Below, one piece after another: positions 7,598 to 17,017 of a DNA stretch of 64,000 nt (positions are counted from its first letter, which is position 1; each line of letters opens with the position of its first letter). The DNA comes from Pusillimonas sp044464525 (lineage in GTDB: Bacteria; Pseudomonadota; Gammaproteobacteria; Burkholderiales; Burkholderiaceae_B), in contig NZ_JBIQLE010000009.1 in assembly GCF_044464525.1 (NCBI RefSeq), positions 61,885-125,884 of the forward strand, written 5' to 3'. A program made the translations under genes and the position numbers. The notes beneath the pieces are model-generated. The model was not told the origin of the DNA and did no database searches. It saw only the letters and a program-made list of their open reading frames with translations.

Positions 7598-8374
7598 ATG
7601 AAACGACTCGCTCTGATTGTCGCAAGCTGCGCCATCTCCCTTCCCCTTTATGCTCAGAACATCGCCACCGTCAATGACAAGGCCATAACCCAGAAGCAGC
7701 TCGACGATTTCGTTGCCTTGCTCGTCGAACAAGGCGCACAAGATTCCCCGCAACTGCGCGAGAGGGTCAAGCAGGAAATGATTGGCCGCACCGTCGCCGT
7801 GCAAGCAGCCGAGAAGGCCGGCCTGGACAAACAGGCGGCAGTCAAGCAGGAAATTGAACTGGCCCGCCAGGGCATCCTGGTGCGCGCCCTGATGTCCGAT
7901 TACCTTGAAAAGCACCCTGTCACCGACGCCGATATCCAGGCCGAGTACGACGAAATCAAGAAGACCCAGGAAAACCGCCACGAATACAAGGTACGCCACA
8001 TCCTTGTAGAAGAAGAACAAGCCGCCAAAGACATCATCGCCTCGATCAAGAGCAAGAAAACCACGTTCGACGCGGCAGCCAAAAAAGACTCGATCGATCC
8101 AGGCAGCGGCGCCAACGGCGGCGACCTGGGCTGGGCCCCCAGCGGCAATTACGTGCCCGAGTTCGCCCAGGCCGTCGAAAGCCTCAAAAAAGGCGACATG
8201 ACCGACGCACCCGTCCAGAGCCAGTTCGGCTGGCACATCATCCAGCTCGAAGACAGCCGCCCAATCTCGCTTCCCGCCCTCGACGACGTCAAGCCGCAAA
8301 TCGAAGAAATGCTGCGTCAGGAAAAGCTTGTGCAATTCCAGCAAGAACTCATGACGTCCGCCAACGTCAAATAA
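7598..8374 (+). CDS. Periplasmic parvulin-type peptidyl-prolyl cis-trans isomerase
   Basis: A 258-residue exported foldase. It starts with a Sec signal peptide (cleavage probably after LPLYA, residue 19). A SurA/PpiD-like helical N-domain follows, then a PpiC/rotamase domain at about 130-230 with the motif KVRHILVEEE and the segment LGWAPSGNYVPEFAQAVESL...SQFGWHIIQLED. It lacks the C-terminal lobe of SurA and is closest to the small PrsA/PpiC-like proteins of Burkholderiales. RBS-like AGAAGG lies upstream of the ATG. Confidence 0.92.
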   Translation: MKRLALIVASCAISLPLYAQNIATVNDKAITQKQLDDFVALLVEQGAQDSPQLRERVKQEMIGRTVAVQAAEKAGLDKQAAVKQEIELARQGILVRALMSDYLEKHPVTDADIQAEYDEIKKTQENRHEYKVRHILVEEEQAAKDIIASIKSKKTTFDAAAKKDSIDPGSGANGGDLGWAPSGNYVPEFAQAVESLKKGDMTDAPVQSQFGWHIIQLEDSRPISLPALDDVKPQIEEMLRQEKLVQFQQELMTSANVK

Positions 8375-8408
8375 AAGGCGGCGCCGCCCGTCACTCACCC
8401 CATGCCAA

Positions 8409-8623
8409 GCCGTCGGCGTCGGAGGGCCTGAAACCGGGCATCGTAAGCGCCGCGCTCAGGATATTTTGCGCGGGAACGGCGCAAGCCTGTTTGAATCCCG
8501 AGCCGCATGGCGGCGAGGTTGAGTTCTTGCGACGCCCTCGCAAAATATTCTGAGTGCGGGAAGTCCAGCCGAAAGGCTGGACCGCGAGCGCTGTCCGGTT
8601 TCAGGCCCTCCGACGCCGACGGC
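8409..8623. repeat. 215-bp imperfect inverted-repeat element with GNRA-type hairpin (possible structured RNA or mobile remnant)
   Basis: This fills most of the gap between ppiC and ligA (8375-8744). The outer arms, 8409-8437 and 8595-8623, are perfect 29-base inverted repeats. The inner arms, 8455-8470 and 8539-8554, match with one G-T wobble. A weaker pairing brings GGCGCAAG near 8478 against CTTGCG-ACGCC near 8526-8536. Inside the right half GTCCAGCC (8563-8570), GAAA and GGCTGGAC (8575-8582) form an eight-pair hairpin with a GNRA tetraloop. No T-run follows. A short minus-strand frame (8601-8699) reads as a hydrophobic tail ending in arginines, perhaps a gene remnant. The remaining 8624-8744 holds nothing else I can support. 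Confidence 0.65.
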
Positions 8624-8744
8624 GCCTAAAGAACCCAAATACCAGCGCCGCCACATTCACCAGCGCCACACCCACCGGCACCACGTCAAAAGCGCGTACG
8701 CCCCATCCTCATCAAGCACCTCGCTGCCACGAGCAACGAAACAC

Positions 8745-10793
8745 TCAAGGCGCCCCGGCTTCCAGCAGCGCCATCAACCCAGCCTCGTCAAGCACCGCCA
8801 CGCCCAAATCCTGCGCCTTGGCCAGCTTGCTGCCCGCCTCTTCGCCCGCCACCACATAGCTGGTCTTTTTCGACACCGAGCCGCTGACCTTGCCGCCCGC
8901 CGCCAGAACAAGGCGGGTCGCCTCGTCGCGCGTCAACGTAGGCAGCGTTCCGGTCAACACCAGTGTCTTGCCGCTTAGCACCAGCCGCCCGGCAGGTGCG
9001 GCATCGACACTCGGCCGTACCCCCGCGTCGAGCAAAGCCTGAACCACCTCGCGATTATGCGGCTCGGCGAAAAACTGCGTAATGGAATGCGCCACCACAG
9101 GGCCGACATCCTTGACAGCAAGCAAGGCGTCTTCATCCGCAGCCATTACCGCCTCGATCGACCCAAAGTGCAAGGCAAGATCTCGCGCCGTCGTCTCGCC
9201 CACTTGCCGTATGCCCAGGGCGAACAAGAGGCTGCCCAACGACGGCTCGCGAGCCTTATCGATGGCGACAATGAGGTTTTCCGCTGATTTTCGTCCCATG
9301 CGGTCATAAAGGAGCAGCTCTTCGACCTGCAGGCTGAACAGGTCGGCCAACGACCGGACGCGATCGCTATCGACAAGCTGATCGACGAGCTTCTCGCCCA
9401 GCCCTTCAATATCGAGCGCCTTGCGACCCGCGGCATGGATCAGCGTCTGCTTGCGCTGCGCCGCGCAAAAAAGGCCGCCTGTGCAGCGCGACACCGCTTC
9501 GCCCTCAAGGCGCTGGATGGCCGAGCCGCAAACCGGGCACTCGGCGGGCATGACGAAAAACTCGGCGTTATCGGGCCGCAACTGCACAACAGGCCCCACC
9601 ACCTCGGGAATGACGTCGCCTGCGCGCCGCACGATGACGGTATCCCCTATCCGGACATCCTTGCGGCGGATTTCATCTTCGTTGTGAAGCGTGGCGTTGG
9701 TAACCGTAACACCGCCCACGAATACCGGCCTGAGACGGGCGACGGGCGTGATGGCGCCGGTGCGACCCACCTGCACCTCGATACCCGTGAGCAGCGTGGT
9801 TTCTTCCTGGGCGGGATATTTGTGGGCCACGGCAAAACGAGGCGCCCTGGCCACGTAGCCCAGCACCTCTTGCGCGTCGAGCGCATTGACCTTATACACC
9901 ACCCCGTCGATATCGAACGGCAGCGCGCCCCGGCGCCGGCCCATGCGCTGGTGAAACTCAAGCAATTGTTCCGCACCGCACAGCACCTCGCGTTCTTTGT
10001 TGACCGGAAGACCGAACTGCTCGAGCCAATCAAGCACGCCCGCCTGGGTGCGAGGATGGTCCCCTTGTATCTGCCCCCAGCCGTATGCGAAGAACCGCAA
10101 GGGACGTCGCGCCGTGATCCGGGGGTCTAGTTGACGCAAGCTGCCCGCGGCGGCGTTGCGTGGGTTGACGAAGATTTTCTCGCCTCGCGCCTGCTGAGCC
10201 TGATTGAGTGCGTCGAAATCACTGCGGTACATAAGCACCTCGCCGCGCACCTCCAACACCTCGGGGAAGTCGCCTCGCAGCTTGAGCGGCACGGAACGCA
10301 ATGTGCGGATATTGCTGGTGACGTCTTCGCCCACTTGGCCGTCGCCGCGCGTGGCTGCACGCAACAGGCGACCGTGCTCGTAACGCAAACTGATGGCCAG
10401 GCCGTCAAACTTGCATTCAGCCATGTACTCGGCTTGAGCGTTTTCCTGCAGCATGCCTGCCGCGCGCAACGTGTCGGTGACGCGCTTGTCGAACGCGACG
10501 ATATCATCGGGTTCGAACGCATTGCCCAGTGACAGCATGGGTACGGCATGACGCACGCTTTCGAATGCCGCCAGCGGCGCGGCGCCCACCCGTTGGGTGG
10601 GAGACTCGGGCGTGATCAGGTCGGGATGTTGCTGCTCAAGAGCCTGCAATCGCAGCATGAGCTCATCGTACTTGGCATCCGAGACAACCGGCGCATCCAG
10701 CACATAGTAGCGGTGATTGTGGGCGGAAATCTCGTCGCGCAGCTCTTGCAGCTCTTGCTGGATGCCCGGAGCTATTTCTTTTCCCGCACTCAC
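8745..10793 (-). CDS. ligA: NAD-dependent DNA ligase
   Basis: Seals nicks during replication and repair using NAD+. At 682 residues it has the usual length. The adenylation motif CKFDGLAI supplies the nucleophilic lysine K128. The zinc finger is visible as CPVCG...C...C around residues 415-440, followed by helix-hairpin-helix repeats. A C-terminal BRCT domain starts near 600 (LSGKTLVLTGTLPTLTRDEA). The start is GTG at 10793, overlapping the TGA of zipA in a GTGA junction, so zipA and ligA are coupled. Confidence 0.97.
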   Translation of the reverse strand: MSAGKEIAPGIQQELQELRDEISAHNHRYYVLDAPVVSDAKYDELMLRLQALEQQHPDLITPESPTQRVGAAPLAAFESVRHAVPMLSLGNAFEPDDIVAFDKRVTDTLRAAGMLQENAQAEYMAECKFDGLAISLRYEHGRLLRAATRGDGQVGEDVTSNIRTLRSVPLKLRGDFPEVLEVRGEVLMYRSDFDALNQAQQARGEKIFVNPRNAAAGSLRQLDPRITARRPLRFFAYGWGQIQGDHPRTQAGVLDWLEQFGLPVNKEREVLCGAEQLLEFHQRMGRRRGALPFDIDGVVYKVNALDAQEVLGYVARAPRFAVAHKYPAQEETTLLTGIEVQVGRTGAITPVARLRPVFVGGVTVTNATLHNEDEIRRKDVRIGDTVIVRRAGDVIPEVVGPVVQLRPDNAEFFVMPAECPVCGSAIQRLEGEAVSRCTGGLFCAAQRKQTLIHAAGRKALDIEGLGEKLVDQLVDSDRVRSLADLFSLQVEELLLYDRMGRKSAENLIVAIDKAREPSLGSLLFALGIRQVGETTARDLALHFGSIEAVMAADEDALLAVKDVGPVVAHSITQFFAEPHNREVVQALLDAGVRPSVDAAPAGRLVLSGKTLVLTGTLPTLTRDEATRLVLAAGGKVSGSVSKKTSYVVAGEEAGSKLAKAQDLGVAVLDEAGLMALLEAGAP

Positions 10794-11806
10794 GAAAACA
10801 GCCTGACCGTACGAGTTTCAGCCGCTGGGAAGCCCGCCTGCTCTAGATTGTTGTACAGCTCATGGAGCTTCTCGTCGACGGCATGATCGGCGCTTTCATT
10901 CACAGGCTGGCCCTGCTCATCGACCAGGGTCGCCTGTAGCCGAAACGCCAGGTCGCGCCCTACACAAGCCATGCGGCTGAACGCATGTTCGTCGGGTTGG
11001 CTGCGCGGCACATCCAGCACCAGATCGAGCCGGTCGACTCCGGCCGAGTTGAAATTGCCCGCGGGTTCGCCTGCATACAACAATGTGAATCGAGGCACAC
11101 CCGCCTCGGACATCCAGGCAAGCTGGTTGCCGAAGCCCACAAAACCGGCCTCTTTGACGGCCTGTGTCACTTGCGCCACGGGCTGGGCCTGACCGAGCTT
11201 CAACACCAGCGCGACCTGGGCATCGAGACCCGCGCAAAGTTCGTCCAGCGCGCGGGCGCGCTGCAACACCTGGTCTTGCTCGGGCCCTTCCACCGAGCCT
11301 TCGAAACGTTCGGCAAGGTCTTCAGCGGTAGTCCACAGATGCGACCACTCGATATCGGTAAGCGCCCCGCTGCGATTGGCCAGCAGCACCGCCAGTTGCA
11401 CTGAAAGATAATTGCTGCCGTCACGCAGCCGCAAGCTGTGCCCGCCCTCGTGTTCCACCAGCACGCGCACCGGCTTCTCGCCGGCTTTCTGAATAGGTCG
11501 CACGGCCGTCATCAGTTCGGCGCCCGCAACTGGATGTGAGAACACCACATCAATGACCGCCTCGCAAACCGGGTCGGCCTCGGTAATTTCGTCGACATCG
11601 GCCTCTGGCGCCGCGCCGCCACCGATGCCCGGCTCGCGCCGTCCGCCTGCAGTGGCCGGCCCGCCCATCAAGGGGTCTTCGTCGGCTTCGGGAAAATGTT
11701 CCTGCATGCGCTGCCTGACGCGCCGGTCTTGCCACCAATTGAAGCACACCAATACCAGAATCAGGATTACGCCCAGTGAAATCAGGCCTATCTGCAAATC
11801 ACTCAT
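10790..11806 (-). CDS. zipA: ZipA-like cell division protein
   Basis: A 338-residue membrane-anchored division protein. It has one N-terminal transmembrane helix (about residues 5-22), a short charged linker rich in Glu, Asp, Gly and Pro, and a C-terminal ZipA-type FtsZ-binding domain from about residue 185. In the family it tethers FtsZ to the membrane. The gene lies between smc and ligA, an order conserved in betaproteobacteria. The linker is much shorter than in E. coli ZipA. Confidence 0.88.
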   Translation of the reverse strand: MSDLQIGLISLGVILILVLVCFNWWQDRRVRQRMQEHFPEADEDPLMGGPATAGGRREPGIGGGAAPEADVDEITEADPVCEAVIDVVFSHPVAGAELMTAVRPIQKAGEKPVRVLVEHEGGHSLRLRDGSNYLSVQLAVLLANRSGALTDIEWSHLWTTAEDLAERFEGSVEGPEQDQVLQRARALDELCAGLDAQVALVLKLGQAQPVAQVTQAVKEAGFVGFGNQLAWMSEAGVPRFTLLYAGEPAGNFNSAGVDRLDLVLDVPRSQPDEHAFSRMACVGRDLAFRLQATLVDEQGQPVNESADHAVDEKLHELYNNLEQAGFPAAETRTVRLFS

Positions 11807-11850
11807 TGTGCGCCCCGTAGCGTCCGTAAATTGTTAAGCATTTCAAAACA

Positions 11851-14800
11851 TCAGGCCTCGGCCAGTTGCAAGGCCGACTCGATATCCACAGCCACTATGC
11901 GGGACACACCTTGTTCCTGCATAGTGACTCCGACAAGCTGCCTAGCCATCTGCATGGCAATTTTATTGTGAGAGATAAATAAAAACTGAGTCTGCTCGCT
12001 CATGCTGGACACGAGCGCCGTATAACGTTCGGTATTGGCATCGTCCAGAGGTGCGTCCACCTCGTCCAGAAGGCAGAAAGGCGCCGGATTAAGCTTGAAC
12101 AGAGCAAAGACAAGCGCTGTCGCAGTAAGGGCTTTCTCGCCGCCCGACAGCAAGTGGATGGTGCTGTTGCGCTTGCCCGGCGGCTGCGCCATGACCTGTA
12201 CGCCGGCATCAAGGATTTCTTCGCCCGTTATCACCAGCTTCGCTTCACCGCCGCCGAACAGGCGGGGGAACAGCTCGCCGAAGTGAGTGTTGACCGCATC
12301 GAAGGTGCCCTGCAACAGCTCGCGCGTCTCTTTGTCGATCTTGCGTATTGCGTCTTCGAGCGTGTCGATGGCCTCGCAAAGATCTTGATGCTGGGCGCCC
12401 AGGAACGAGCGCCGCTCGCGAGCCGTGGCCAGTTCATCAAGCGCCGCCAGATTGACAGGACCCAGGGCATCTACCTGACGGGAAATACGCTGCACTTCAG
12501 ATTGGAGCCACGCGGTGCGGCGCCAATCTTCGGGGCGCTCGGCCAACAGGCGGCCCAAGGCTTCGCGATCAACTTCGTTGGCATCCAGTTGCTCTGAATA
12601 CTGCTCGACGGCAAGGCGGGCGGCCTGCTCTTGCAACTGCAACTGCATGATGCGTTCGCGCTTGGGTTCCAGCGAACGCTCGTGGGAAAGCCTTTCTTCG
12701 TCGGCTGCGCGCAGTTCAGCGGCCAGGTTGTCCAGTTCAATACGCGCCAGATTAAGCGCCTCTTCGCATCGAGCGCGCTCTTCAAGGGCATCTTGAAGAC
12801 CTGCCTGCGCAGCCGATGCGTCAAGTTCGAAAAGCTCGCCCTGCAAACCTTCGAGTTCGTCGCGCGCGCGCCCGACCTGGTCTTGCGCAAGCTGCAGGTT
12901 GCGCCGCAATTCGGCAAGCCGCGTCTGTAGTGAGCGTTCGGCAAACTCGGCCTCATGAACCGCCAGTTCGCAATCACGCAGGCGCTGACGGGCCTGATCG
13001 GCTTCACGGGCCAAGTCTTCGCCGGACATCTCGGCATCCGAAAAGCGCGTCTGATGTTCGGCCAGTTCCAGGTCCAAAGCCTCGAACCTGGCTTCGGATT
13101 CTTCGCGGGCTGCGTGCAGCTCTTCGGATTGGATGTCGATTTCGGCCAGTTCTTCGTGGATGCGCGAAGTTCGCTCCCCGGTTTGGCGCGCCTGCTGATC
13201 GAGCCGAGAATGCTCCAATCGCAGCGTGTGTGTGCGCTGGGTAAGTTCCCCCACCCGGGTTCGTGCGGGAGCCATGGCTTGAGAAACCTGCTGCCAGGTT
13301 GTCTCGGCCTTGGCCACACCAGCAATGGCTTCGTCGGCAAGGAGTTGCCGCGCTTTAGTCTCGCGTTGCAGGTTCTCGATTTCGGTCTGGCGTGCCAACA
13401 GGCCCGCCTGCTCGGTGTCCGGTGCGTAAAAGCGCACGCTGTGCCTATCGACCATGTGGCCTGCCTTGACCACATAGACGCCGCCGGCCGGCAATTGATT
13501 TCGTCCGGACAAGGCCGAGTCGACGTCATCGGCCATGTAAACATCTTTAAGCCAGTCGTTAAGCAACGCCCGCAGGTCGGCGTCGCTGATGCGCAGCAAA
13601 GTGGCCAAGGGCACAAGACCCGCCGAAGCCCCCTCAGCGGGAGAAGCCGGCGGCAACTGATAAAACGCCAGTCTGGCCGGCGGCGGTTCGGCAGCGAAGG
13701 CCCGGGCGTGCTCAAGCTGCCGCACTTCAAGCGCCGCCATGCGTTCGCGCAGCACGGCCTCGAGCGCCGGCTCCCATCCTGTTTCGACGTGCAGTTTTTG
13801 CCACAGGCGGCCCAGCCGAGTCAGCTCGTGCTGCTCGAGCCAGGGCTGCAGCGCCCCTTGCTTTTGAACGTCTTCCTGCAGGCGGGCCAGGGCGGACAGC
13901 CTGGCCTCGAGACGGGAAAGCTCTTGCGATTGTTCGCGTGCTTCCGCATGCGCCTGCTCACGCTGGGCATCCAGGCCGGGAAGCTGGTCTTCCAGTTCGA
14001 CGAGGCGGCCCTGGGCCTCTTCAAGTTGCTCGTCAAGAACGGCGAGCTCTCCGGCCAAGCGATGAAGATTATCTGGATCTGGCGCCGCAAGCTCGCGCAT
14101 TTCGTGCTGAAGCCGCTCGCGGCGCTGCTCGAGCGCTGACAACTGGCGGTCGGCATCGCGCTGGGCCTGGGCGACAAGAGCCAGGTTTTGCTCCACCCGC
14201 GCCAGCACGCCACGCAGCTCATCGCGCGAGGAGCCCGCCGCCCTGACCCGGGTCTCGATGTCGGGCAAGGCCGCCGCGGCTTCTTCGGCCAAAGCACGGC
14301 TTTCTTCGATGCGCGCAGCTGCGGTCTGGAGCTCTCCTTCGCTATGGGCGAGCTGCTCGTTGCAATGCGCCTCTTGATCGGACCACTCTTGGATTTGTTG
14401 CTGCAACTGCCCGCGCCGTGCCTGGACGCGATTGCGCGAATCGACAACATGCCGTATCTCGGCCTCGAGCCGGCTGACCTGGGCGCCGGCCTCGAACAGC
14501 TTGCCTTGGGCCGCATGCACCGCGTCAGACGCCGCATAATGGGCCTGACGGCGCGATTCGAGCGCTGCTTCGCCCGCGCGCAGGCCGGCGATGGCGCCCT
14601 CGAGTTCAGTTTGGGCCTGCTCGATGGCAAGAAACTTGGCTTGACGCTCTTCGCGTGCGTTGCTTTCTTTTAGCAACCACAAGGCATGCTGCTTTTGTTC
14701 GCCGTCTTCTTGCAGCGACCGGTAACGCTCGGCCACCTGTGCCTGGGACTCGAGTTTTTCAAGCTGGCCGGTAAGTTCCTGCAGAATGTCTTCGACGCGG

Positions 14801-15375
14801 GTGAGGTTTTCACGCGTATCGCCAAGGCGGTTTTCGGTTTCGCGGCGACGCTCTTTGTAGCGCGACACGCCGGCCGCCTCTTCGAGAAAGACGCGAAGCT
14901 CTTCAGGCTTGGCTTCGATCAGGCGGTTGATCATGCCTTGGCCGATGATGGCGTAGCCCCGGCTGCCCAGGCCGGTGCCGAGGAATATATCGTTGATGTC
15001 GCGGCGGCGCACCTGCTGATTATTGATGAAGTAGCTACTGGTGCCGTCGCGTGTCAGCACGCGGCGCACAGCTATTTCGGAATACGTGCTCCATTGGCCC
15101 GCGGCCCTGCCTTCTGAGTTGTCAAACACCAGTTCAACAGAGGCGCGCGCTGCCGGCTTGCGATTGCCCGAGCCATTGAAGATGACATCTTGCATTGATT
15201 CGCCGCGAAGCTCGGAGGCCCGGCTCTCGCCCAGCACCCAGCGTACTGCGTCAATGATATTGGATTTACCGCAGCCATTGGGGCCCACGACGCCAACCAG
15301 TTGACTGGGCGTGGGTATGACCGTCGGTTCGACGAACGACTTGAAGCCGGCAAGTTTTATTTGAGTCAGGCGCAC
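11851..15375 (-). CDS. smc: Chromosome segregation ATPase SMC
   Basis: A 1174-residue structural maintenance of chromosomes protein. The N-terminal head has Walker A GPNGCGKSNIIDAV. Long heptad-rich coiled coils with many Glu, Gln, Arg and Ala flank a hinge around 510-680. The C-terminal head has the signature LSGGEKALTA and Walker B FCLLDEVDAPLDDAN. It forms condensin rings with ScpA/ScpB, which are not in this window. It is the first gene of smc-zipA-ligA. The upstream 15376-15706 (331 bases) separates it from the divergent lplT. It must hold both promoters; the only visible hint is TATACT at 15541-15546 for lplT, without a good -35. Confidence 0.97.
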   Translation of the reverse strand: MRLTQIKLAGFKSFVEPTVIPTPSQLVGVVGPNGCGKSNIIDAVRWVLGESRASELRGESMQDVIFNGSGNRKPAARASVELVFDNSEGRAAGQWSTYSEIAVRRVLTRDGTSSYFINNQQVRRRDINDIFLGTGLGSRGYAIIGQGMINRLIEAKPEELRVFLEEAAGVSRYKERRRETENRLGDTRENLTRVEDILQELTGQLEKLESQAQVAERYRSLQEDGEQKQHALWLLKESNAREERQAKFLAIEQAQTELEGAIAGLRAGEAALESRRQAHYAASDAVHAAQGKLFEAGAQVSRLEAEIRHVVDSRNRVQARRGQLQQQIQEWSDQEAHCNEQLAHSEGELQTAAARIEESRALAEEAAAALPDIETRVRAAGSSRDELRGVLARVEQNLALVAQAQRDADRQLSALEQRRERLQHEMRELAAPDPDNLHRLAGELAVLDEQLEEAQGRLVELEDQLPGLDAQREQAHAEAREQSQELSRLEARLSALARLQEDVQKQGALQPWLEQHELTRLGRLWQKLHVETGWEPALEAVLRERMAALEVRQLEHARAFAAEPPPARLAFYQLPPASPAEGASAGLVPLATLLRISDADLRALLNDWLKDVYMADDVDSALSGRNQLPAGGVYVVKAGHMVDRHSVRFYAPDTEQAGLLARQTEIENLQRETKARQLLADEAIAGVAKAETTWQQVSQAMAPARTRVGELTQRTHTLRLEHSRLDQQARQTGERTSRIHEELAEIDIQSEELHAAREESEARFEALDLELAEHQTRFSDAEMSGEDLAREADQARQRLRDCELAVHEAEFAERSLQTRLAELRRNLQLAQDQVGRARDELEGLQGELFELDASAAQAGLQDALEERARCEEALNLARIELDNLAAELRAADEERLSHERSLEPKRERIMQLQLQEQAARLAVEQYSEQLDANEVDREALGRLLAERPEDWRRTAWLQSEVQRISRQVDALGPVNLAALDELATARERRSFLGAQHQDLCEAIDTLEDAIRKIDKETRELLQGTFDAVNTHFGELFPRLFGGGEAKLVITGEEILDAGVQVMAQPPGKRNSTIHLLSGGEKALTATALVFALFKLNPAPFCLLDEVDAPLDDANTERYTALVSSMSEQTQFLFISHNKIAMQMARQLVGVTMQEQGVSRIVAVDIESALQLAEA

Positions 15376-15706
15376 AATGGATGAACAGAAATGTTATAGC
15401 GGCACAAAGCGGGAAACCGGGCGAACCCCGAAGGCAACTGGTTTGTATGATACCGCACCGTAATGGTCTTCCCATAGGCGATTTTGCCTGATTGAACGTC
15501 GGTTTTCAGGCATAGCTGATTATGCGGGCACGCCTGACGCTATACTCTTTAACTCTTTTCGTGAATTGTTTCGATGTTTTCCGAATCAAGCGCCGTATCA
15601 CCCACAGAATGTTGACGCTGAACAAATCGCCGCCGGCCTAATTTCTCATGCTCTGCTCCAGCAACCCATCCTTTTGCCACGATTCCTCACTTAGCCGGGA
15701 CAACGC

Positions 15707-17011
15707 TTGAAGAAAGGTTTTTATCTCGTCATGGCGGCGCAGGCATTGTCTTCTCTGGCGGACAATGCGCTCTTGATCGCGGCCATCGCCCTCATCGTCG
15801 ATCTGCAAGGCCCCGACTGGATGGCGCCGATGATGAAATGGTGGTTCGCCCTGGCCTATGTCGTGCTTGCCGCTTTCGTAGGAGCCTTCGCCGACTCTTA
15901 TCCCAAGGGCCGGGTGATGTTCACAACGAACATGGTCAAGATAGCGGGATGCCTGCTGATGTTCAGCTACCAAATGACCGGCCTGGAAGTTTCGGGTCAA
16001 CTGGTGCTGGTCTTCGCGGCATATACGCTGGTGGGCATTGGCGCGGCGGCCTATTCACCGGCCAAATACGGCATCGTCACCGAGATGCTGCCGCCGGATC
16101 AATTGGTTAAAGGCAATAGCTGGATAGAAGGCCTCACCGTGCTTTCCATCATACTGGGTACGGTGTTGGGGGGCGTGCTGGTCAACCCCAGCGTTTCAGA
16201 GCATCTGCTGAGCCTTTCATGGATGCCTGACAGGGTAAGCACACGCGCCGAGGCGGCCATCCTGCTCATCGGCTTCGTCTACTGCCTGGCTGCTCTGTGC
16301 AACCTGCTCATTCCTGAAACCGGCGTCAGCTATCCCAGACAGCAAACCAACCCGTTCAAGCTGATCTCCGAATTCGCCGGCTATGTACGCATACTCTGGA
16401 CAGACAAACTAGGGCAGATTTCGCTGGCGGTCACGACACTGTTCTGGGGCGCAGGGGCCACGCTGCAATTCATCGTCATCGAATGGGGCGCCCAGCACCT
16501 GGGCTATCGGCTGGACCAAGCGTCGATACTGATGGGGGTGGCGGCGCTGGGCACTGTGTTCGGCTCCATCTGTGCGGGCAGGATCCCTTTGCGCAAAGCA
16601 TTGTCTGTATTGCCTTTAGGGGTGGCGATGGGCCTGGCCGTGCTGATGATGCCCCTGGTCAGCAAGACCTGGGAGGTCTACGGCCTGCTGCTGCTGGTAG
16701 GGGCTTTGTCCGGCTTCTTCGTGGTGCCCATGAATGCGCTGTTGCAGCATCGCGGGCATGTGTTGCTATCGGCCGGGCATTCAATAGCGGTGCAGAACTT
16801 CAATGAGCAACTGAATATTCTGCTGATGCTGGCGGTATACAGCCTGATGCTTTGGCTGAATATCCGCATCGGCGTGATCATCGTCATCTTCGGCTTGCTG
16901 GTGGCCTCGCTGATGCTGGTGTTCATGCGCTGGAACCATCGCAACCACAAGGCCGATCCCGAGCTGCAAAAACTGATTGGGCAGCACGGCCACGGGCAAG
17001 CCTTGCGTTGA
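15707..17011 (+). CDS. lplT: Lysophospholipid transporter, major facilitator family
   Basis: A 434-residue MFS permease that opens MKKGFYLVMAAQALSSLADNALL, like LplT/YgeD, which flips lyso-phosphatidylethanolamine back across the inner membrane for re-acylation. About twelve hydrophobic segments are visible, including the family region GAFADSYPKGRVMF. The start appears to be TTG at 15707; no nearby in-frame ATG gives a better N-terminus and the ribosome binding site is weak. The acyltransferase Aas, often fused or adjacent, is not in the window. The gene converges on the glycosylase gene 6 bases away. Confidence 0.88.
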   Translation: MKKGFYLVMAAQALSSLADNALLIAAIALIVDLQGPDWMAPMMKWWFALAYVVLAAFVGAFADSYPKGRVMFTTNMVKIAGCLLMFSYQMTGLEVSGQLVLVFAAYTLVGIGAAAYSPAKYGIVTEMLPPDQLVKGNSWIEGLTVLSIILGTVLGGVLVNPSVSEHLLSLSWMPDRVSTRAEAAILLIGFVYCLAALCNLLIPETGVSYPRQQTNPFKLISEFAGYVRILWTDKLGQISLAVTTLFWGAGATLQFIVIEWGAQHLGYRLDQASILMGVAALGTVFGSICAGRIPLRKALSVLPLGVAMGLAVLMMPLVSKTWEVYGLLLLVGALSGFFVVPMNALLQHRGHVLLSAGHSIAVQNFNEQLNILLMLAVYSLMLWLNIRIGVIIVIFGLLVASLMLVFMRWNHRNHKADPELQKLIGQHGHGQALR

Positions 17012-17017
17012 ACGCAT

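Noticed and set aside
12955..14139. A 394-codon open frame antisense to smc
   Set aside because: Same cause; the sequence reads as low-complexity Gly/Leu/Gln/Arg translation of the coiled-coil codons.
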